NCBI GenBank assembly: GCA_009836625.1
Contig: VXVC01000004.1
Coordinates: 575,037 to 639,036 of the forward strand
DNA length: 64,000 nucleotides
Direction: 5' to 3'
From: Holophagales bacterium
GTDB taxonomy: Bacteria > Acidobacteriota > Thermoanaerobaculia > Multivoradales > Multivoraceae
The position numbers and the translations under genes were made by a program. Of this stretch, positions 54,749 through 64,000 are shown one piece after another. The notes under the pieces were generated by a model. That model did no database searches and was not told the DNA's origin. It saw nothing but the letters and a program-made list of their open reading frames with translations. Position 1 is the stretch's first letter, and every line of letters begins with the position of its first letter.

Positions 54749-56457
54749 CCCGACTCCGCTTCCTGCTCAGCCTCTCGCTCGCCGCCGCGGTGCCCACACC
54801 GGCCGCCGCCCAGGAGTCGCCGCCGAGCGACGACGCCCGCCGGGTGCGCGCCCTGCTCTCGCTTGACGCCGTGCCGGAGCCGTCGCTTGGCCACCTGGAA
54901 GCCGAGACCCGAGAACAGATCGCCGCCGACCGCCTTGCAGCAACGGACGCCCTCGCCGACGCCACAACGGACGAGCAGGCACAACACGCAGCGAACATCT
55001 TCGGCGATCTCTGCCTGCAGTATCTCCACCACGAACTCCACGGCGCCGCCGCCGTGTGCCTGGCCCAACTCCGCCTGCTGGCGCCGAACGACTTCCAGTG
55101 GGCCTACTACGAGTTGCTCCTCCACGACGCGACCGGCAGCCTGGAGCGCGCCCGGCTCGCGGCACGCGCCGCCCTCGAGTTGCGCCCCGACGACACGGCC
55201 ACCCTGATCCGCGCCGGCGATCTCTACCTCGACGCCGGCGATATCGAGACGGCCGCGGCGGCCTATGCACGAGCGCTCGAGGTTCGGCCCGAGAGCGCAG
55301 CCGCGCGGTTCGGTCTCGGCCGGGTGGCGATGGACCGGGGCGAGACCGGGCAGGCGATTGCCGCCTTCGAGGAGGTGCTGGCATCGCAGCCGGAAGGAAG
55401 TGTCGTCCACCACCACCTCGGAATGGCCCTGCGGGCGGGCGGTGACACGACACGGGCCCGCGCCGAGCTGGCGCGCAACCGCCAGGTCCCGATCGCGATC
55501 GGCGATCCCCTCCGCGACCGGCTCCAGATCTACGGCCTGAAGACCGAGGCCCGGTTCGACCGCGCGGTGCGCGCCGCCCGGTCCGGCCGGAACGACGAAG
55601 CGATCGCCCTGTACCGGGAACTGCTGGTCGAAGACGGCGGCGACCCGGAGATCCACTTCAACCTCGCTCGCGCCCTGATCGAGACCGGCGACCAGGCGGG
55701 CGCCGAAGAGCATCTCCGGCGCGCGATCGAAGCGAACCCCGCGCACGGAGGGGCGCACTTCAATCTCGCCCTTCTGCTGGGACGGACCGGGCGGATCGGG
55801 GAGGGCGCGAGCCACCTGGAGCGGGCCGCCGACATCGACCCGGAGAACCTGCAGTGGCGGATGATGCGGGCCCAGGCACGTGCCGACGCCGGCAACGCCT
55901 CCGGCGCCCGCTCTGAACTCGAGGAGATCGTCCGGCTCGACCCTGGAGCGATCGAGGCGCACCGGCTGCTGGCGGCCATGCTGCTCGAGGCAGGCGAACC
56001 TGCCCGAGCCGCCGATCACCTGGAGGCCCTGGCCGCACTGACCCCGAACGACCTGCGGGTCCACTTCAACCTCGGTCTGAGCCGGTTCGGGACCGGGCAG
56101 TTCGCCGCCGCTCGCCAGGCCCTGGAAACCGCGCTCGAGCGCTTCCCCGGCGACCTCGCCGTGAGACACCTGCTCGCCCGCCTCCTCGCCACCAGCCCGG
56201 AGGCCGCCGTGCGCGACGGCGAGCGCGCGGTGGAACTCGCCCGCTCCGTCGTCGATGAGCAACCGGCACTGGACCACCTGGAGACGCTGGCGATGGCCCT
56301 GGCCGAGGCCGGCCGCTTCGAGGAAGCCGTCTCCTGGCAACAGCGGGCCCTGGACCGCGAACGCGAAACCGCCGGCGGCAACTCGCCCCAGCGTCTCGAC
56401 CGTCTCCGCCTCTACCAGGCAAGGCAACCCCTCCGCGCCCCCGGCGGCGCCCGATGA
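54745..56457 (+). CDS. Exported TPR protein (partner of CRTAC1 copy 1)
   Basis: 570 aa. TTG start overlaps the CRTAC1 stop (TTGA). Signal peptide ends near AAAQESP. About ten tetratricopeptide repeats fill the rest, for example AAYARALEVRPESAAARFGLG, HLGMALRAGGDTTRAR, HFNLARALIETGDQAGAEEH and HFNLALLLGRTGRIGEGASH. Probably a periplasmic scaffold for the adjacent FG-GAP and VWFA proteins. It overlaps the next gene by ATGA. Confidence 0.9.
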   Translation: MTRLRFLLSLSLAAAVPTPAAAQESPPSDDARRVRALLSLDAVPEPSLGHLEAETREQIAADRLAATDALADATTDEQAQHAANIFGDLCLQYLHHELHGAAAVCLAQLRLLAPNDFQWAYYELLLHDATGSLERARLAARAALELRPDDTATLIRAGDLYLDAGDIETAAAAYARALEVRPESAAARFGLGRVAMDRGETGQAIAAFEEVLASQPEGSVVHHHLGMALRAGGDTTRARAELARNRQVPIAIGDPLRDRLQIYGLKTEARFDRAVRAARSGRNDEAIALYRELLVEDGGDPEIHFNLARALIETGDQAGAEEHLRRAIEANPAHGGAHFNLALLLGRTGRIGEGASHLERAADIDPENLQWRMMRAQARADAGNASGARSELEEIVRLDPGAIEAHRLLAAMLLEAGEPARAADHLEALAALTPNDLRVHFNLGLSRFGTGQFAAARQALETALERFPGDLAVRHLLARLLATSPEAAVRDGERAVELARSVVDEQPALDHLETLAMALAEAGRFEEAVSWQQRALDRERETAGGNSPQRLDRLRLYQARQPLRAPGGAR

Positions 56458-58337
56458 ACATGCACTCCGCCGCTATGGTCCAGGCAAGTCGCTCCATGAC
56501 AACCCTCCGCGATCCCCTCGACGCCGCCCGCTGGCTAGCGGCACTGCCGCTGCTCGTCGCGGCGCTCGCGACCGCGGTCCCGGCCCAGGAGAACGAGCTG
56601 CCCGCCGTGTTCACGGAGACGATCGACGTTCGGGTGGTCAACATCGAGGTCGTCGTCACGGACGGGGACGGCAATCGCGTCCACGGCCTGGAGGCGCCGG
56701 ACTTCGAGCTTCTGGTGGACGGCGAGCCGATGCCGATCAGCTACTTCACGGAGATCGAAGAGAGCATGGCCCGAGCCAGCGGCGGCGCCGCGGTGGCCGG
56801 CGTGCCGAACCTGGAACCGAACGCCCCGGTCGGCACGAACTTCCTCGTCTTCGTCGACGATCTGTTCGCCATGGAGCGCGATCGGAACCGCGTGCTCGAC
56901 CGTCTGGAGGAGGACCTGTGGCGCGTCCACCCGACAGACCGCGTGGCCGTTGTCGCCTTCGACGGTCGAAGCATCGAGACCCTGACCGGCTGGACCGGGT
57001 CGCCGGAGCGGTTGGCCGCGGCGCTCGACCGCGCGCGCGAACGGCCGACCTTCGGCTGGCAACGGCTCGGGGAGCGGATGATCCTGGCCGACGATCGGGC
57101 AGCCGAAGCGGTGCTGGAGGCGGTTGCCGACCAGGCGTTCTCCGGCGATCGGCTGAGGCCGGGGGACATCGCCGCCCCCGCCGACGCGGTGCCGGCCGGA
57201 TTCGCCGATCCCGACGCCGAACTGCGGGAAGCGGACGCGAGGCTCCCGCAGGACACCGGCAGCTCCCAGGACGTGCTGGGCTCTTCCCTCTCCGGCCTCG
57301 AACGCCGGTTCGCGAGGAGCCTGGAGGAGCGATTGCGCCGCTCGGTGCTGGCCGCGGTGGCGAGCATGCGCAGTTTCGGCAACCAGCCCGGCCGCAAGGT
57401 CATGTTGCTGCTGGCGGGAGGCTGGCCGCGATCGCCGGCTCTCTTCACCGTGGCCGACGCGAGCGAAAGCACCGTGAACGCCGCCGCGGTCGCGGACGGG
57501 TTCCTGGCGACCGAAGACCAGCTCTACGGCCCGCTGGTGTCGGCGGCGAACCTGATCGGCTACTCGCTCTATCCGGTGGACGTGCCGGCCGTAAGCGCGG
57601 AGTTCACGGGCGACGCCTCCCTGTCGTTGGGGCCGGAACCGGGGCCGGACAGTCTCGGCGTCGTCGCCGGTTCGACAAACCGCGAAGACCTGCTCCACGG
57701 CACCCTGCAGTTGCTGGCGCGGGCGACGGGCGGCGTGCCGTTGCTCAACGCCCGGCGGGACGCGGCGTTGGCCGGAGCGGTCGAGGACACGCGCTCCTAC
57801 TACTGGCTCGGCTTCGAGCCGAGGCGGCGGGAGGACGACGCGTTCCATGACGTCGAGGTTCGCCTGGTCGGGCGCCCCGGCCTGCGCGTGCGCACCCGCG
57901 AGGGCTACGTGGACATGTCGCGCGATCGCGAGGTCGCCATGACGGTCGAGGCCGCGCTGCTGTTCGGCGGCCAGCCCGCCGCCCAGTCCCTCGAAGTTCG
58001 CTTCTCCGATCCAGTGCGCGGCCGCCGCCGGGGCAGGATCTCGGTTCCCGTGGAGGTCGCGATCCCGCTCGACGAGATCCAGCTTCTTCCCGTGGCCGGG
58101 GGGTGGCTCAGCGAAGTCGAGGTGCGCGTCACGGCGATGGACATGAACGGCGCACGCGCCGACATGTCGGTCGAGAAGATCCGCATCGCCGGCCCCGAGA
58201 AGCCCGGCCCAGGCCAATTCTTCTACTACCAGACCGCCCTGCAACTTCGCCGCCGCGAACACTCCTACGTCATTGCCGTTTACGACCCGCTGACTGGCAC
58301 CGTCCTGACGTCGACGGGAAACATCGGCCCGAAGTAG
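56454..58337 (+). CDS. VWFA-related acidobacterial-type exported protein (copy 4)
   Basis: 627 aa. Same family as the 24.9-30.1 kb tandem: TIDVRVVNIEVVVTDGDGNRVHGLEAPDF, FVDDLFAMERDRN, RVAVVAFDG, SMRSFGNQPGRKVMLLLAGG, YYWLGFEPRRREDDAFHDV, REGYVDMSRD. It is sandwiched between two CRTAC1-TPR pairs. The start overlaps the TPR gene by ATGA; internal ATGs at codons 3, 8 and 15 could also serve, the last giving the best signal peptide. Confidence 0.87.
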   Translation: MNMHSAAMVQASRSMTTLRDPLDAARWLAALPLLVAALATAVPAQENELPAVFTETIDVRVVNIEVVVTDGDGNRVHGLEAPDFELLVDGEPMPISYFTEIEESMARASGGAAVAGVPNLEPNAPVGTNFLVFVDDLFAMERDRNRVLDRLEEDLWRVHPTDRVAVVAFDGRSIETLTGWTGSPERLAAALDRARERPTFGWQRLGERMILADDRAAEAVLEAVADQAFSGDRLRPGDIAAPADAVPAGFADPDAELREADARLPQDTGSSQDVLGSSLSGLERRFARSLEERLRRSVLAAVASMRSFGNQPGRKVMLLLAGGWPRSPALFTVADASESTVNAAAVADGFLATEDQLYGPLVSAANLIGYSLYPVDVPAVSAEFTGDASLSLGPEPGPDSLGVVAGSTNREDLLHGTLQLLARATGGVPLLNARRDAALAGAVEDTRSYYWLGFEPRRREDDAFHDVEVRLVGRPGLRVRTREGYVDMSRDREVAMTVEAALLFGGQPAAQSLEVRFSDPVRGRRRGRISVPVEVAIPLDEIQLLPVAGGWLSEVEVRVTAMDMNGARADMSVEKIRIAGPEKPGPGQFFYYQTALQLRRREHSYVIAVYDPLTGTVLTSTGNIGPK

Positions 58338-58342
58338 TCGCA

Positions 58343-60085
58343 GTGCTGGCTGCCCGCCGACTTCACGAGGGGACAACACCCGCCGCCCTCTTCATCGCGG
58401 CTCTCGCCTGGGCCTGCGACGGCGGCAACGACACTGCGCTCCCTGCTGCCGACCCTGTGCAACCGTCCAGATCCGCGGAAGCGTCGATCTTCGAAGAGCG
58501 CGCCGCCGCCACCGGTCTCGACTACGTCCACCGGAACGGCGCCGAAGGCGAGCACTACCTGCCCGAGATCATGGGCGCCGGCGCCGCCCTGGTCGACTAC
58601 GATGCCGACGGCGACCTCGACGTCTTCCTGGTCCAGGGCGGGCCCGTCTTCGGCGACGGCGCACGCGACCGCGCGAACTACCGCGACCGCCTGTTCCGCA
58701 ACGAGCTCGTCGAGTCCGGCCAGCTCCGATTCACCGACGTCACGGAAGCCTCCGGGCTCCGCTCCGACGGTCTTGGCATGGGGGTCGCCGCCGGCGACGT
58801 GGACGGCGACGGCTGGGTCGATCTGTACGTGACGAATCTCGGCTCGAACCATCTCTGGCGTAACCGAGGCAACGGCGGTTTCGAGGATGTGACGGCACGG
58901 GCCGGAGTCGACGACCCCGGCTGGAGCGTGCCCGCCCTCTTCTTCGACCCCGACGGGGACGGCGACCTCGACCTGTTCGTAGGCAATTACCTCGACTTCA
59001 ACCGCGGCACCCACACGGTCTGCGCCGCGGCGGTCGGGGGGCCGGACTACTGCAGCCCGCGGAGCTTCGCGCCGCAGCCCGACCGCTTCTTCCGCAACCT
59101 CGGCAAGGGCCGCTTCGAGGAGGCGACCGGGCCGGCCGGACTCGGCGGCGCCGACGCTTACACCCTGGGCGCCGTGGCTCTCGACGCGGACGCCGACCAC
59201 CGGCTGGACCTCTACGTCGCCAACGACTGGACGCCGAATCACCTCTGGCTCAACCGCGGCGACCGCTTCGAGAACGGAGCGCCTATCGCCGGGGTCGCGG
59301 TCAACGCCGGCGGCGTCGCCGAGGCCGGCATGGGGGTCGACGCGGCCGACTTCGACGGCGACGGAGACGAGGACCTTTTCCTCGCCCACCTGACGGGCGA
59401 GACGAACACGCTCTACCGCAACGAGGGGCGGGGTCTGTTCCACGACGCCACGCTGGCCGCCGGCCTGGGCGCGCCGAGCCTGCCCTGGACCGGTTTCGGC
59501 GCCGCCTGGGTCGACATCGACAACGATTCCCGGCTCGATGTCGTCGCCGTCAACGGCGCGGTGCGCCGCATGGCGAAGCCGGGAGGCCTGACGGACTTCG
59601 GCCAGCCCAACCAGGTCTTCCTTAACCTGGGCGACGGCTCCTTCGAAGAGATCTCGGATCAGGCCGGCTCCGCCTTCAACGACGACCTCGTCTCGCGCGG
59701 CGCCACGTTCGGCGATGTCGACAACGACGGCGACACCGACCTCGTCGTCAGTAACAACGGCGGCCCGGTCCAGCTCTTCCTCAACACGATTGGACAGGAC
59801 CGATCCTGGATCGGACTGCGGGTCGTGCACGGATCGCCGGAACGCGACGCTCACGGCGCCGTTGTCGAGCTCCGACTCGGCGGCGGCCGGACGATCACGC
59901 GCCGCGTCCGGACCGGCATGAGCTACGCCTCGTCGAGCGACCCGCGGGTCCTCTTCGGGCTAGCCGAAGCCGTAACGACGGACGAGATGCGGGTCCGCTG
60001 GCCGGACGGGGTCGAGGAGACCTTCGACGCTCTCGAGCTCCGCCGCTACCACACCCTGCGCCGGGGCGAAGGGAGCGCGCCGTGA
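58343..60085 (+). CDS. CRTAC1-type FG-GAP + ASPIC/UnbV protein (copy 2)
   Basis: About 580 aa. The GTG start, 5 bases after the VWFA stop, gives a signal segment ending in LAWAC, a possible lipoprotein site. Blades: VDYDADGDLDVFLVQG, DVDGDGWVDLYVTN, FDPDGDGDLDLFVGNY, DADADHRLDLYVAND, DFDGDGDEDLFLAHL, DIDNDSRLDVVAVNG, DVDNDGDTDLVVSNN. The C-terminal ASPIC/UnbV domain ends MRVRWPDGVEETFDALELRR. Clearly paralogous to copy 1, with the same order of blades. Confidence 0.88.
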   Translation: MLAARRLHEGTTPAALFIAALAWACDGGNDTALPAADPVQPSRSAEASIFEERAAATGLDYVHRNGAEGEHYLPEIMGAGAALVDYDADGDLDVFLVQGGPVFGDGARDRANYRDRLFRNELVESGQLRFTDVTEASGLRSDGLGMGVAAGDVDGDGWVDLYVTNLGSNHLWRNRGNGGFEDVTARAGVDDPGWSVPALFFDPDGDGDLDLFVGNYLDFNRGTHTVCAAAVGGPDYCSPRSFAPQPDRFFRNLGKGRFEEATGPAGLGGADAYTLGAVALDADADHRLDLYVANDWTPNHLWLNRGDRFENGAPIAGVAVNAGGVAEAGMGVDAADFDGDGDEDLFLAHLTGETNTLYRNEGRGLFHDATLAAGLGAPSLPWTGFGAAWVDIDNDSRLDVVAVNGAVRRMAKPGGLTDFGQPNQVFLNLGDGSFEEISDQAGSAFNDDLVSRGATFGDVDNDGDTDLVVSNNGGPVQLFLNTIGQDRSWIGLRVVHGSPERDAHGAVVELRLGGGRTITRRVRTGMSYASSSDPRVLFGLAEAVTTDEMRVRWPDGVEETFDALELRRYHTLRRGEGSAP

Positions 60086-61854
60086 AGGGCCGCAGGCGCT
60101 CGTCGCTGGCGGCCGTCCTCTTCGCTGGGGCCGCTCTCGGCTGTGCCGGAGAGGACCGTTCCGCACCGCAACTGCCGATCGCCGACCTCTCCTCGGCCGA
60201 CGAAGCGCTCCGGGTGCAGATCGCCGGGCACGAGGAGCAGATCCGGGCTCTGCACGCGGAACGCGCCGCCGCAGCGGAGGTCGCGGCCTCGGTCGGTGAA
60301 CTCGGCCGCCTCTACCACGGACTGCAACTCCTGCAGCCCGAAGCCCTCTACCTGCTCGAGAACGCGCTCGCCTGCTACCGCGAAGCGCAACGAATCGATC
60401 CGGGGGACTGGCGATGGCCCTATCTCGAGGCTTTCGCGCTCGACGCCCGCGGCGACCTTGAGCCTGCCGCGCGGAGGTACCGGGCCGTGCTCGCGTCCAC
60501 GCCGAACCGGTTGACCGTGCTGCTCCGTCTCGCGGAAGTCGAACACCGGCTCGGCCGGTCGTCGGCAGCCGAGGCGCTCTGGAGAGAAGCTCTTGCCCTC
60601 GACCCGGACCAGCCGGCCGCCCACTACGGACTCGGCCGCATCGCACTCGACGGGGGGGACGCGGCGGCTGCCGCGAAGGCGCTGGAACGAGCCGTCGAAC
60701 TGGCGCCCGCCGCCGGTCGTGTTCACCACGCGCTGGCACTGGCCTGGCGGGATCTCGGCAACCGCGATCGCGTCGGCCTCCATCTCGAGCGGGCAAACGA
60801 AACCCCGACCCCCATCGACGATCCCCTCGTTCAGGGTCTCGCCCTCCTTCCCTCCGGAAGCCGCGCAACCCTACAGCGCGGCCTGCTGGCCGTGCAGGCC
60901 GGCGCACTGGACGACGCCGTTCTGCTCCTCCAGCGCGCGACCGAGGAGGATCCGTCCAACCCGGCCGCGCACCGCAATCTGGCGCTGGCGCTCATCGACG
61001 CAGGCCGGCATGACCAGGCGATCGCCGCACTACAGGCCCTGGCGCGGCTCGACCCCGCCGACGCCTGGACGCAACTGGAGCTGGGCCGCCTGTTCGCCTC
61101 CCGCAGCCGTCTCGACCTGTCCCTCACGCATCTGGAACGCGCGGTCGAACTCGCTCCCCGCCACAAGCAGGCCCGGGTCGAGTTCGGCCTCGCCCTGGCG
61201 CGAAGCGGCAGGCCACGGGAGGCGCTCCCTCAGTTCGAGACCGCGCTGAACATCGATCCCTTCTTCACCGAGGTCCACAACCACCGGGCCGTCGTCCTCG
61301 CCGCCATGGGCAGACCGGACGAAGGCGCCCGCCTGCTGCGGCAGCGCCTGGGCACGGCCCCCGGCGACGGCGCCGCGGCGCGCGCCCTGAGCCGAATCCT
61401 GCGCCAGCAGCAACAGTTCAACGAAGCCCGCCGGGTGCTGGAAGGCGCGTTGGGGACGGCGCCCGACGACCCGCGGGAAGAAGGCGCACTGCGCCTGGAA
61501 CTTGGGCGCCTCTTCGCCCTGGGGAACCAGCCGGCCCGGGCACTCTCGGAACTCAACCGGGCGAGGCGGCTGGTGCCGGAACTGTTCGAGGCGGCGTTCC
61601 TTGCCGGCCTCGTCTACACCGAGCTGGGCCGGCTGGACGACGCCGGCGCGGCCCACGCCGCGGCGCTCGAGGCGCGGGCCGACTTCGGGCCGGCCCGGCT
61701 CGCCCTGGCTGAGGTACAAGCCCGGCGAGGCCTCTGCGACGAGGCGATCGAGACGATCGAGGCGGGACGCCGGTTGACTCCCGCGGACGGCAACCTCGGC
61801 CGCGCTCTCGCCGACCTGCGCGCGTCGTGCGTCCAGGCCGGCGCGCGCCAGTAG
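60082..61854 (+). CDS. TPR lipoprotein (partner of CRTAC1 copy 2)
   Basis: 590 aa. GTG start overlapping the CRTAC1 stop (GTGA). The signal peptide ends in GAALGC, a probable lipobox. It is almost entirely TPR repeats, for example AAALWREALALDPDQPAAHYGLG-like units, AHRNLALALIDAGRHDQAIAAL, QLELGRLFASRSRLDLSLTHL and LELGRLFALGNQPARALSEL. It duplicates the CRTAC1-TPR arrangement 3.6 kb upstream. Confidence 0.88.
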   Translation: MKGRRRSSLAAVLFAGAALGCAGEDRSAPQLPIADLSSADEALRVQIAGHEEQIRALHAERAAAAEVAASVGELGRLYHGLQLLQPEALYLLENALACYREAQRIDPGDWRWPYLEAFALDARGDLEPAARRYRAVLASTPNRLTVLLRLAEVEHRLGRSSAAEALWREALALDPDQPAAHYGLGRIALDGGDAAAAAKALERAVELAPAAGRVHHALALAWRDLGNRDRVGLHLERANETPTPIDDPLVQGLALLPSGSRATLQRGLLAVQAGALDDAVLLLQRATEEDPSNPAAHRNLALALIDAGRHDQAIAALQALARLDPADAWTQLELGRLFASRSRLDLSLTHLERAVELAPRHKQARVEFGLALARSGRPREALPQFETALNIDPFFTEVHNHRAVVLAAMGRPDEGARLLRQRLGTAPGDGAAARALSRILRQQQQFNEARRVLEGALGTAPDDPREEGALRLELGRLFALGNQPARALSELNRARRLVPELFEAAFLAGLVYTELGRLDDAGAAHAAALEARADFGPARLALAEVQARRGLCDEAIETIEAGRRLTPADGNLGRALADLRASCVQAGARQ

Positions 61855-61887
61855 AAGCGGTGCACGCCAATAGAGTTGAGCCTGATC

Positions 61888-64000
61888 GTGGCTCGACCCG
61901 GAAACAGCAACAGATCAGCCGGCCCCTGTTCGTGGCTGCTGGCCGTCGCACTCCTGGCCCCGAGCGTTGCCGAAGCCCGGCAATCCCCGGACCGGACCGC
62001 CGCCATCGACACGAGCCACGAGCGGATGCTCGAAGCGTTGGAGGTAATCCGCAAACAGGACCTTGACCGGAACCCCTGGCTCGGGGAGGCCCCGGCCCGG
62101 GCCGCGCGTGAAGCGCTCGCCGCGGCCGCGGACGCCCCCGCCGCCACGCGGTTCCGGCTGCTGGTCGACCTTGCCGAGCAGGAACTTCGACTCGGCGACG
62201 AAGCGGCCGCGCTGTCGCGCTTCGACGAGGCCCACGACCTCCTGACCGGTCGGTCCGGGTTGGCGGCCGAACTCGGAAGCGAGGCGACCGAGCTCCTGTT
62301 CCGGATCGCCGTCGCCTGGCTCAGATTCGGCGAGAGCCACAACTGCGCCGGGATGCAGGGCGCAAACGCCTGCATCCTGCCGATCCGCGGCGAAGCGATC
62401 CATCGCGAGCGCGAGGGCTCCGAGCAGGCGGCTCGCTTCCTGCGCGAGTACCTGGCGGCGGTGCCCCCGAACTCCGTGCAACAGGTCAAGGCGAGGTGGC
62501 TGCTGAACCTGGCTCACATGACCCTGGGCGACCACCCCGCGGCGGTCGAGGCGGAACACCGGATTCCTCTCTCGACCTTCGGTTCGGCGGCCGAGTTCCC
62601 CCGCTTCGTGAACGTCGCGCCCGAACTCGGAGTCGACAGCTTCAACCTCTCTGGCGGCGCCGTCGTCGACGACTTCGACGGGGACTTCGACCTCGACATC
62701 TTCACCACCACCTTCGATCCGGCGGGCTCGCCCCGGCTGTTCTTGAACAACGGCCGCGGCAAGTTCACGGACGCCTCCACCGCGGCAGGACTCGACGGGC
62801 TCTACGGCGGACTGAACGTCGTCCACGGCGATGTCGACAACGACGGTGACCTCGATCTGTTCGTGCTCCGGGGCGCATGGTTCGGGCCTCACGGCCGCCA
62901 TCCGAACTCGCTGCTGCTGAACGAATCGGCCGACGGCGACGAGGCGGGGCCGCCCGTCTTCCGGGACGTCACCTTCCTTTCCGGCCTCGGCGAGGCCCAC
63001 TACCCCACGCAAGCCGCCGCCTGGGCCGATTTCGACAACGACGGCGACCTCGACCTCTTCATCAGCAACGAGCACAGCCCGGCGGTCGAGGCGCCGTCCC
63101 AGCTCTTCCGCAACGAAGGGCCGGGCGCGAACGGCGTCGTCCGCTTCCGCGATGTCGCGGGGGAAGCCGGCGTCGCCACCCACGCCTTCGTCAAGGCGGC
63201 GGTGTGGGGCGACTACGACGACGACCGCTTCCCCGATCTCTACGTCTCCGTGCTGGGAGGTCCGAACCGCCTGTACCGCAACCGCGGCGACGGCTCCTTC
63301 GAGGACGTCGCCCTGCGCCTCGGCGTGACCGGGCCCCGGCAGAGCTTCCCGGCCTGGTTCTGGGACTTCGACAACGACGGCAACCTGGACCTGTTCGTCT
63401 CCAGCTACACGGGAGACCGCGGCGGCCTCGGCTTCGTCGCAGCCAGCTACCAGGGCTATCCCGGTCCGTGGGAGCCGGCACGGCTCTACCGGGGGGACGG
63501 CGAGGGCGGCTTCGAGGACGTGGCCGCGAGGAGCGGACTCAGCCGTCTGCAGCTTCCGATGGGATCGAACTTCGGCGACCTCGACTACGACGGCTACCTC
63601 GACTTCTACCTCGGCACCGGCTACCCCGACTACGAGGCGGTGATGCCGAACGTCCTCTACCGGAACCTGGCGGGCCGCCGGTTCGTCGACGTCAGCCTCG
63701 CCGCCGGGTTCGGCCACCTGCAGAAAGGCCACGCCGTCGCCTTCGGCGACCTCGACGGCGACGGCGACCTGGACGTGTTCGAGCAGATGGGAGGCGCCTA
63801 TCCCGGCGACCGCTTCGGCGACGCCCTGTTCCGCAACCCGGGCTTCGGCAACCGCTGGCTGGCGCTGAGGCTGGTGGGAACGGAGAGCAACCGCTCGGCG
63901 ATCGGCGCCCGCATCCGGGTCGACCTCGTGGACCCGGACGGCGCCCGGCGCTCCGTGCACCGACGCGTGAACGGCGGCGGCAGCTTCGGCGGCAACCCGT
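61888..64000 (+). CDS. CRTAC1-type protein with helical N-terminal domain (copy 3; runs off window)
   Basis: At least 704 codons; the C-terminus is beyond 64000. GTG 61888 gives a signal peptide (WLLAVALLAPSVAEA); a TTG at 61876 in the same frame is an alternative. Residues about 40-215 are alpha-helical, TPR-like (RFRLLVDLAEQELRLGDEAAALSRFDEA). FG-GAP blades start near 240: DFDGDFDLDIFTTT, DVDNDGDLDLFVLRG, DFDNDGDLDLFISNE, DYDDDRFPDLYVSV, DFDNDGNLDLFVSS, DLDYDGYLDFYLGT, DLDGDGDLDVFEQ. The window ends within the start of the ASPIC/UnbV region. It fuses the TPR-type and CRTAC1 parts that are separate genes upstream. Confidence 0.9.
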   Translation, partial: MARPGNSNRSAGPCSWLLAVALLAPSVAEARQSPDRTAAIDTSHERMLEALEVIRKQDLDRNPWLGEAPARAAREALAAAADAPAATRFRLLVDLAEQELRLGDEAAALSRFDEAHDLLTGRSGLAAELGSEATELLFRIAVAWLRFGESHNCAGMQGANACILPIRGEAIHREREGSEQAARFLREYLAAVPPNSVQQVKARWLLNLAHMTLGDHPAAVEAEHRIPLSTFGSAAEFPRFVNVAPELGVDSFNLSGGAVVDDFDGDFDLDIFTTTFDPAGSPRLFLNNGRGKFTDASTAAGLDGLYGGLNVVHGDVDNDGDLDLFVLRGAWFGPHGRHPNSLLLNESADGDEAGPPVFRDVTFLSGLGEAHYPTQAAAWADFDNDGDLDLFISNEHSPAVEAPSQLFRNEGPGANGVVRFRDVAGEAGVATHAFVKAAVWGDYDDDRFPDLYVSVLGGPNRLYRNRGDGSFEDVALRLGVTGPRQSFPAWFWDFDNDGNLDLFVSSYTGDRGGLGFVAASYQGYPGPWEPARLYRGDGEGGFEDVAARSGLSRLQLPMGSNFGDLDYDGYLDFYLGTGYPDYEAVMPNVLYRNLAGRRFVDVSLAAGFGHLQKGHAVAFGDLDGDGDLDVFEQMGGAYPGDRFGDALFRNPGFGNRWLALRLVGTESNRSAIGARIRVDLVDPDGARRSVHRRVNGGGSFGGNP

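Noticed and set aside
54700-56427. 575-codon open frame antisense to the TPR gene
   Set aside because: Shadow of TPR coding in GC-rich DNA; the + strand has a signal peptide and clear repeats.
61915-63960. 681-codon open frame antisense to the third CRTAC1 gene
   Set aside because: Its Val/Glu/Asp-rich composition mirrors the repeated GAC-rich calcium loops of the FG-GAP blades on the other strand.

Overview
This is a GC-rich, tightly packed bacterial chromosome segment with almost no intergenic space; no stretch over 300 bases lacks a gene. Three family signatures point to Acidobacteriota: four proteins of the 'VWFA-related acidobacterial' type (TIGR03436-like), three CRTAC1/ASPIC-UnbV (FG-GAP) proteins alternating with TPR proteins, and a PVC-type cytochrome/dehydrogenase. 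The phylum is inferred from gene content; no rRNA or tRNA is visible, and I see no CRISPR array or insertion-sequence transposase.

Layout. (1) 1-11.9 kb, leftward: miaA heads a nearly gapless run: TPR protein, isochorismatase-family hydrolase, NTF2-like protein, DUF4159 protein, membrane VWA protein, caspase-like protein lacking a cysteine nucleophile, TPR-peptidase, second DUF4159 protein, and a MoxR ATPase cut by the window edge. This resembles a MoxR/Bat-type surface-complex operon. (2) 11.9-19.5 kb: comEC (leftward), then dnaE and a PIG-L deacetylase (rightward). (3) 19.5-24.9 kb: a large PVC-type haem protein and a secreted unknown (leftward), a peroxiredoxin, and a VOC protein. The peroxiredoxin has UGA exactly at its peroxidatic cysteine codon, followed by a SECIS-like hairpin, so it is read here as a selenoprotein. 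(4) 24.9-30.1 kb: three tandem VWFA-related genes. (5) 30.2-42.4 kb: amidase, then an aromatic amino acid block. Phenylalanine hydroxylase, HPPD and an aminotransferase form one operon. It diverges from an Lrp-type regulator followed by a ThDP enzyme and two tandem isocitrate dehydrogenase-like genes. Next comes a gene encoding a secreted three-domain fusion: sialidase-like propeller, cyclohexadienyl dehydratase and chorismate mutase. An AlkD-like gene follows. (6) 42.4-50.5 kb: DUF255 thioredoxin-domain protein, a 143-bp terminal-inverted-repeat element, PQQ-propeller protein, metallo-beta-lactamase-fold hydrolase, third DUF4159 protein, Tat-exported TIM-barrel protein and an MFS transporter. 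(7) 50.5-64 kb: a double CoA-transferase and a run of CRTAC1 - TPR - VWFA - CRTAC1 - TPR - CRTAC1 (cut by the right edge).

How genes work together. Region 5 converts phenylalanine to tyrosine, 4-hydroxyphenylpyruvate and homogentisate in the cytoplasm. The neighbouring secreted fusion would make phenylpyruvate or phenylalanine from chorismate outside the cytoplasm. Regions 1, 4 and 7 encode mostly exported proteins with protein-protein interaction folds (VWA, TPR, beta-propeller). Genes are commonly coupled by 4-base start/stop overlaps (NTGA), often with GTG or TTG starts. Several operon-leading genes have a TANNNT box 6-9 bases before the start codon, which suggests leaderless mRNAs.
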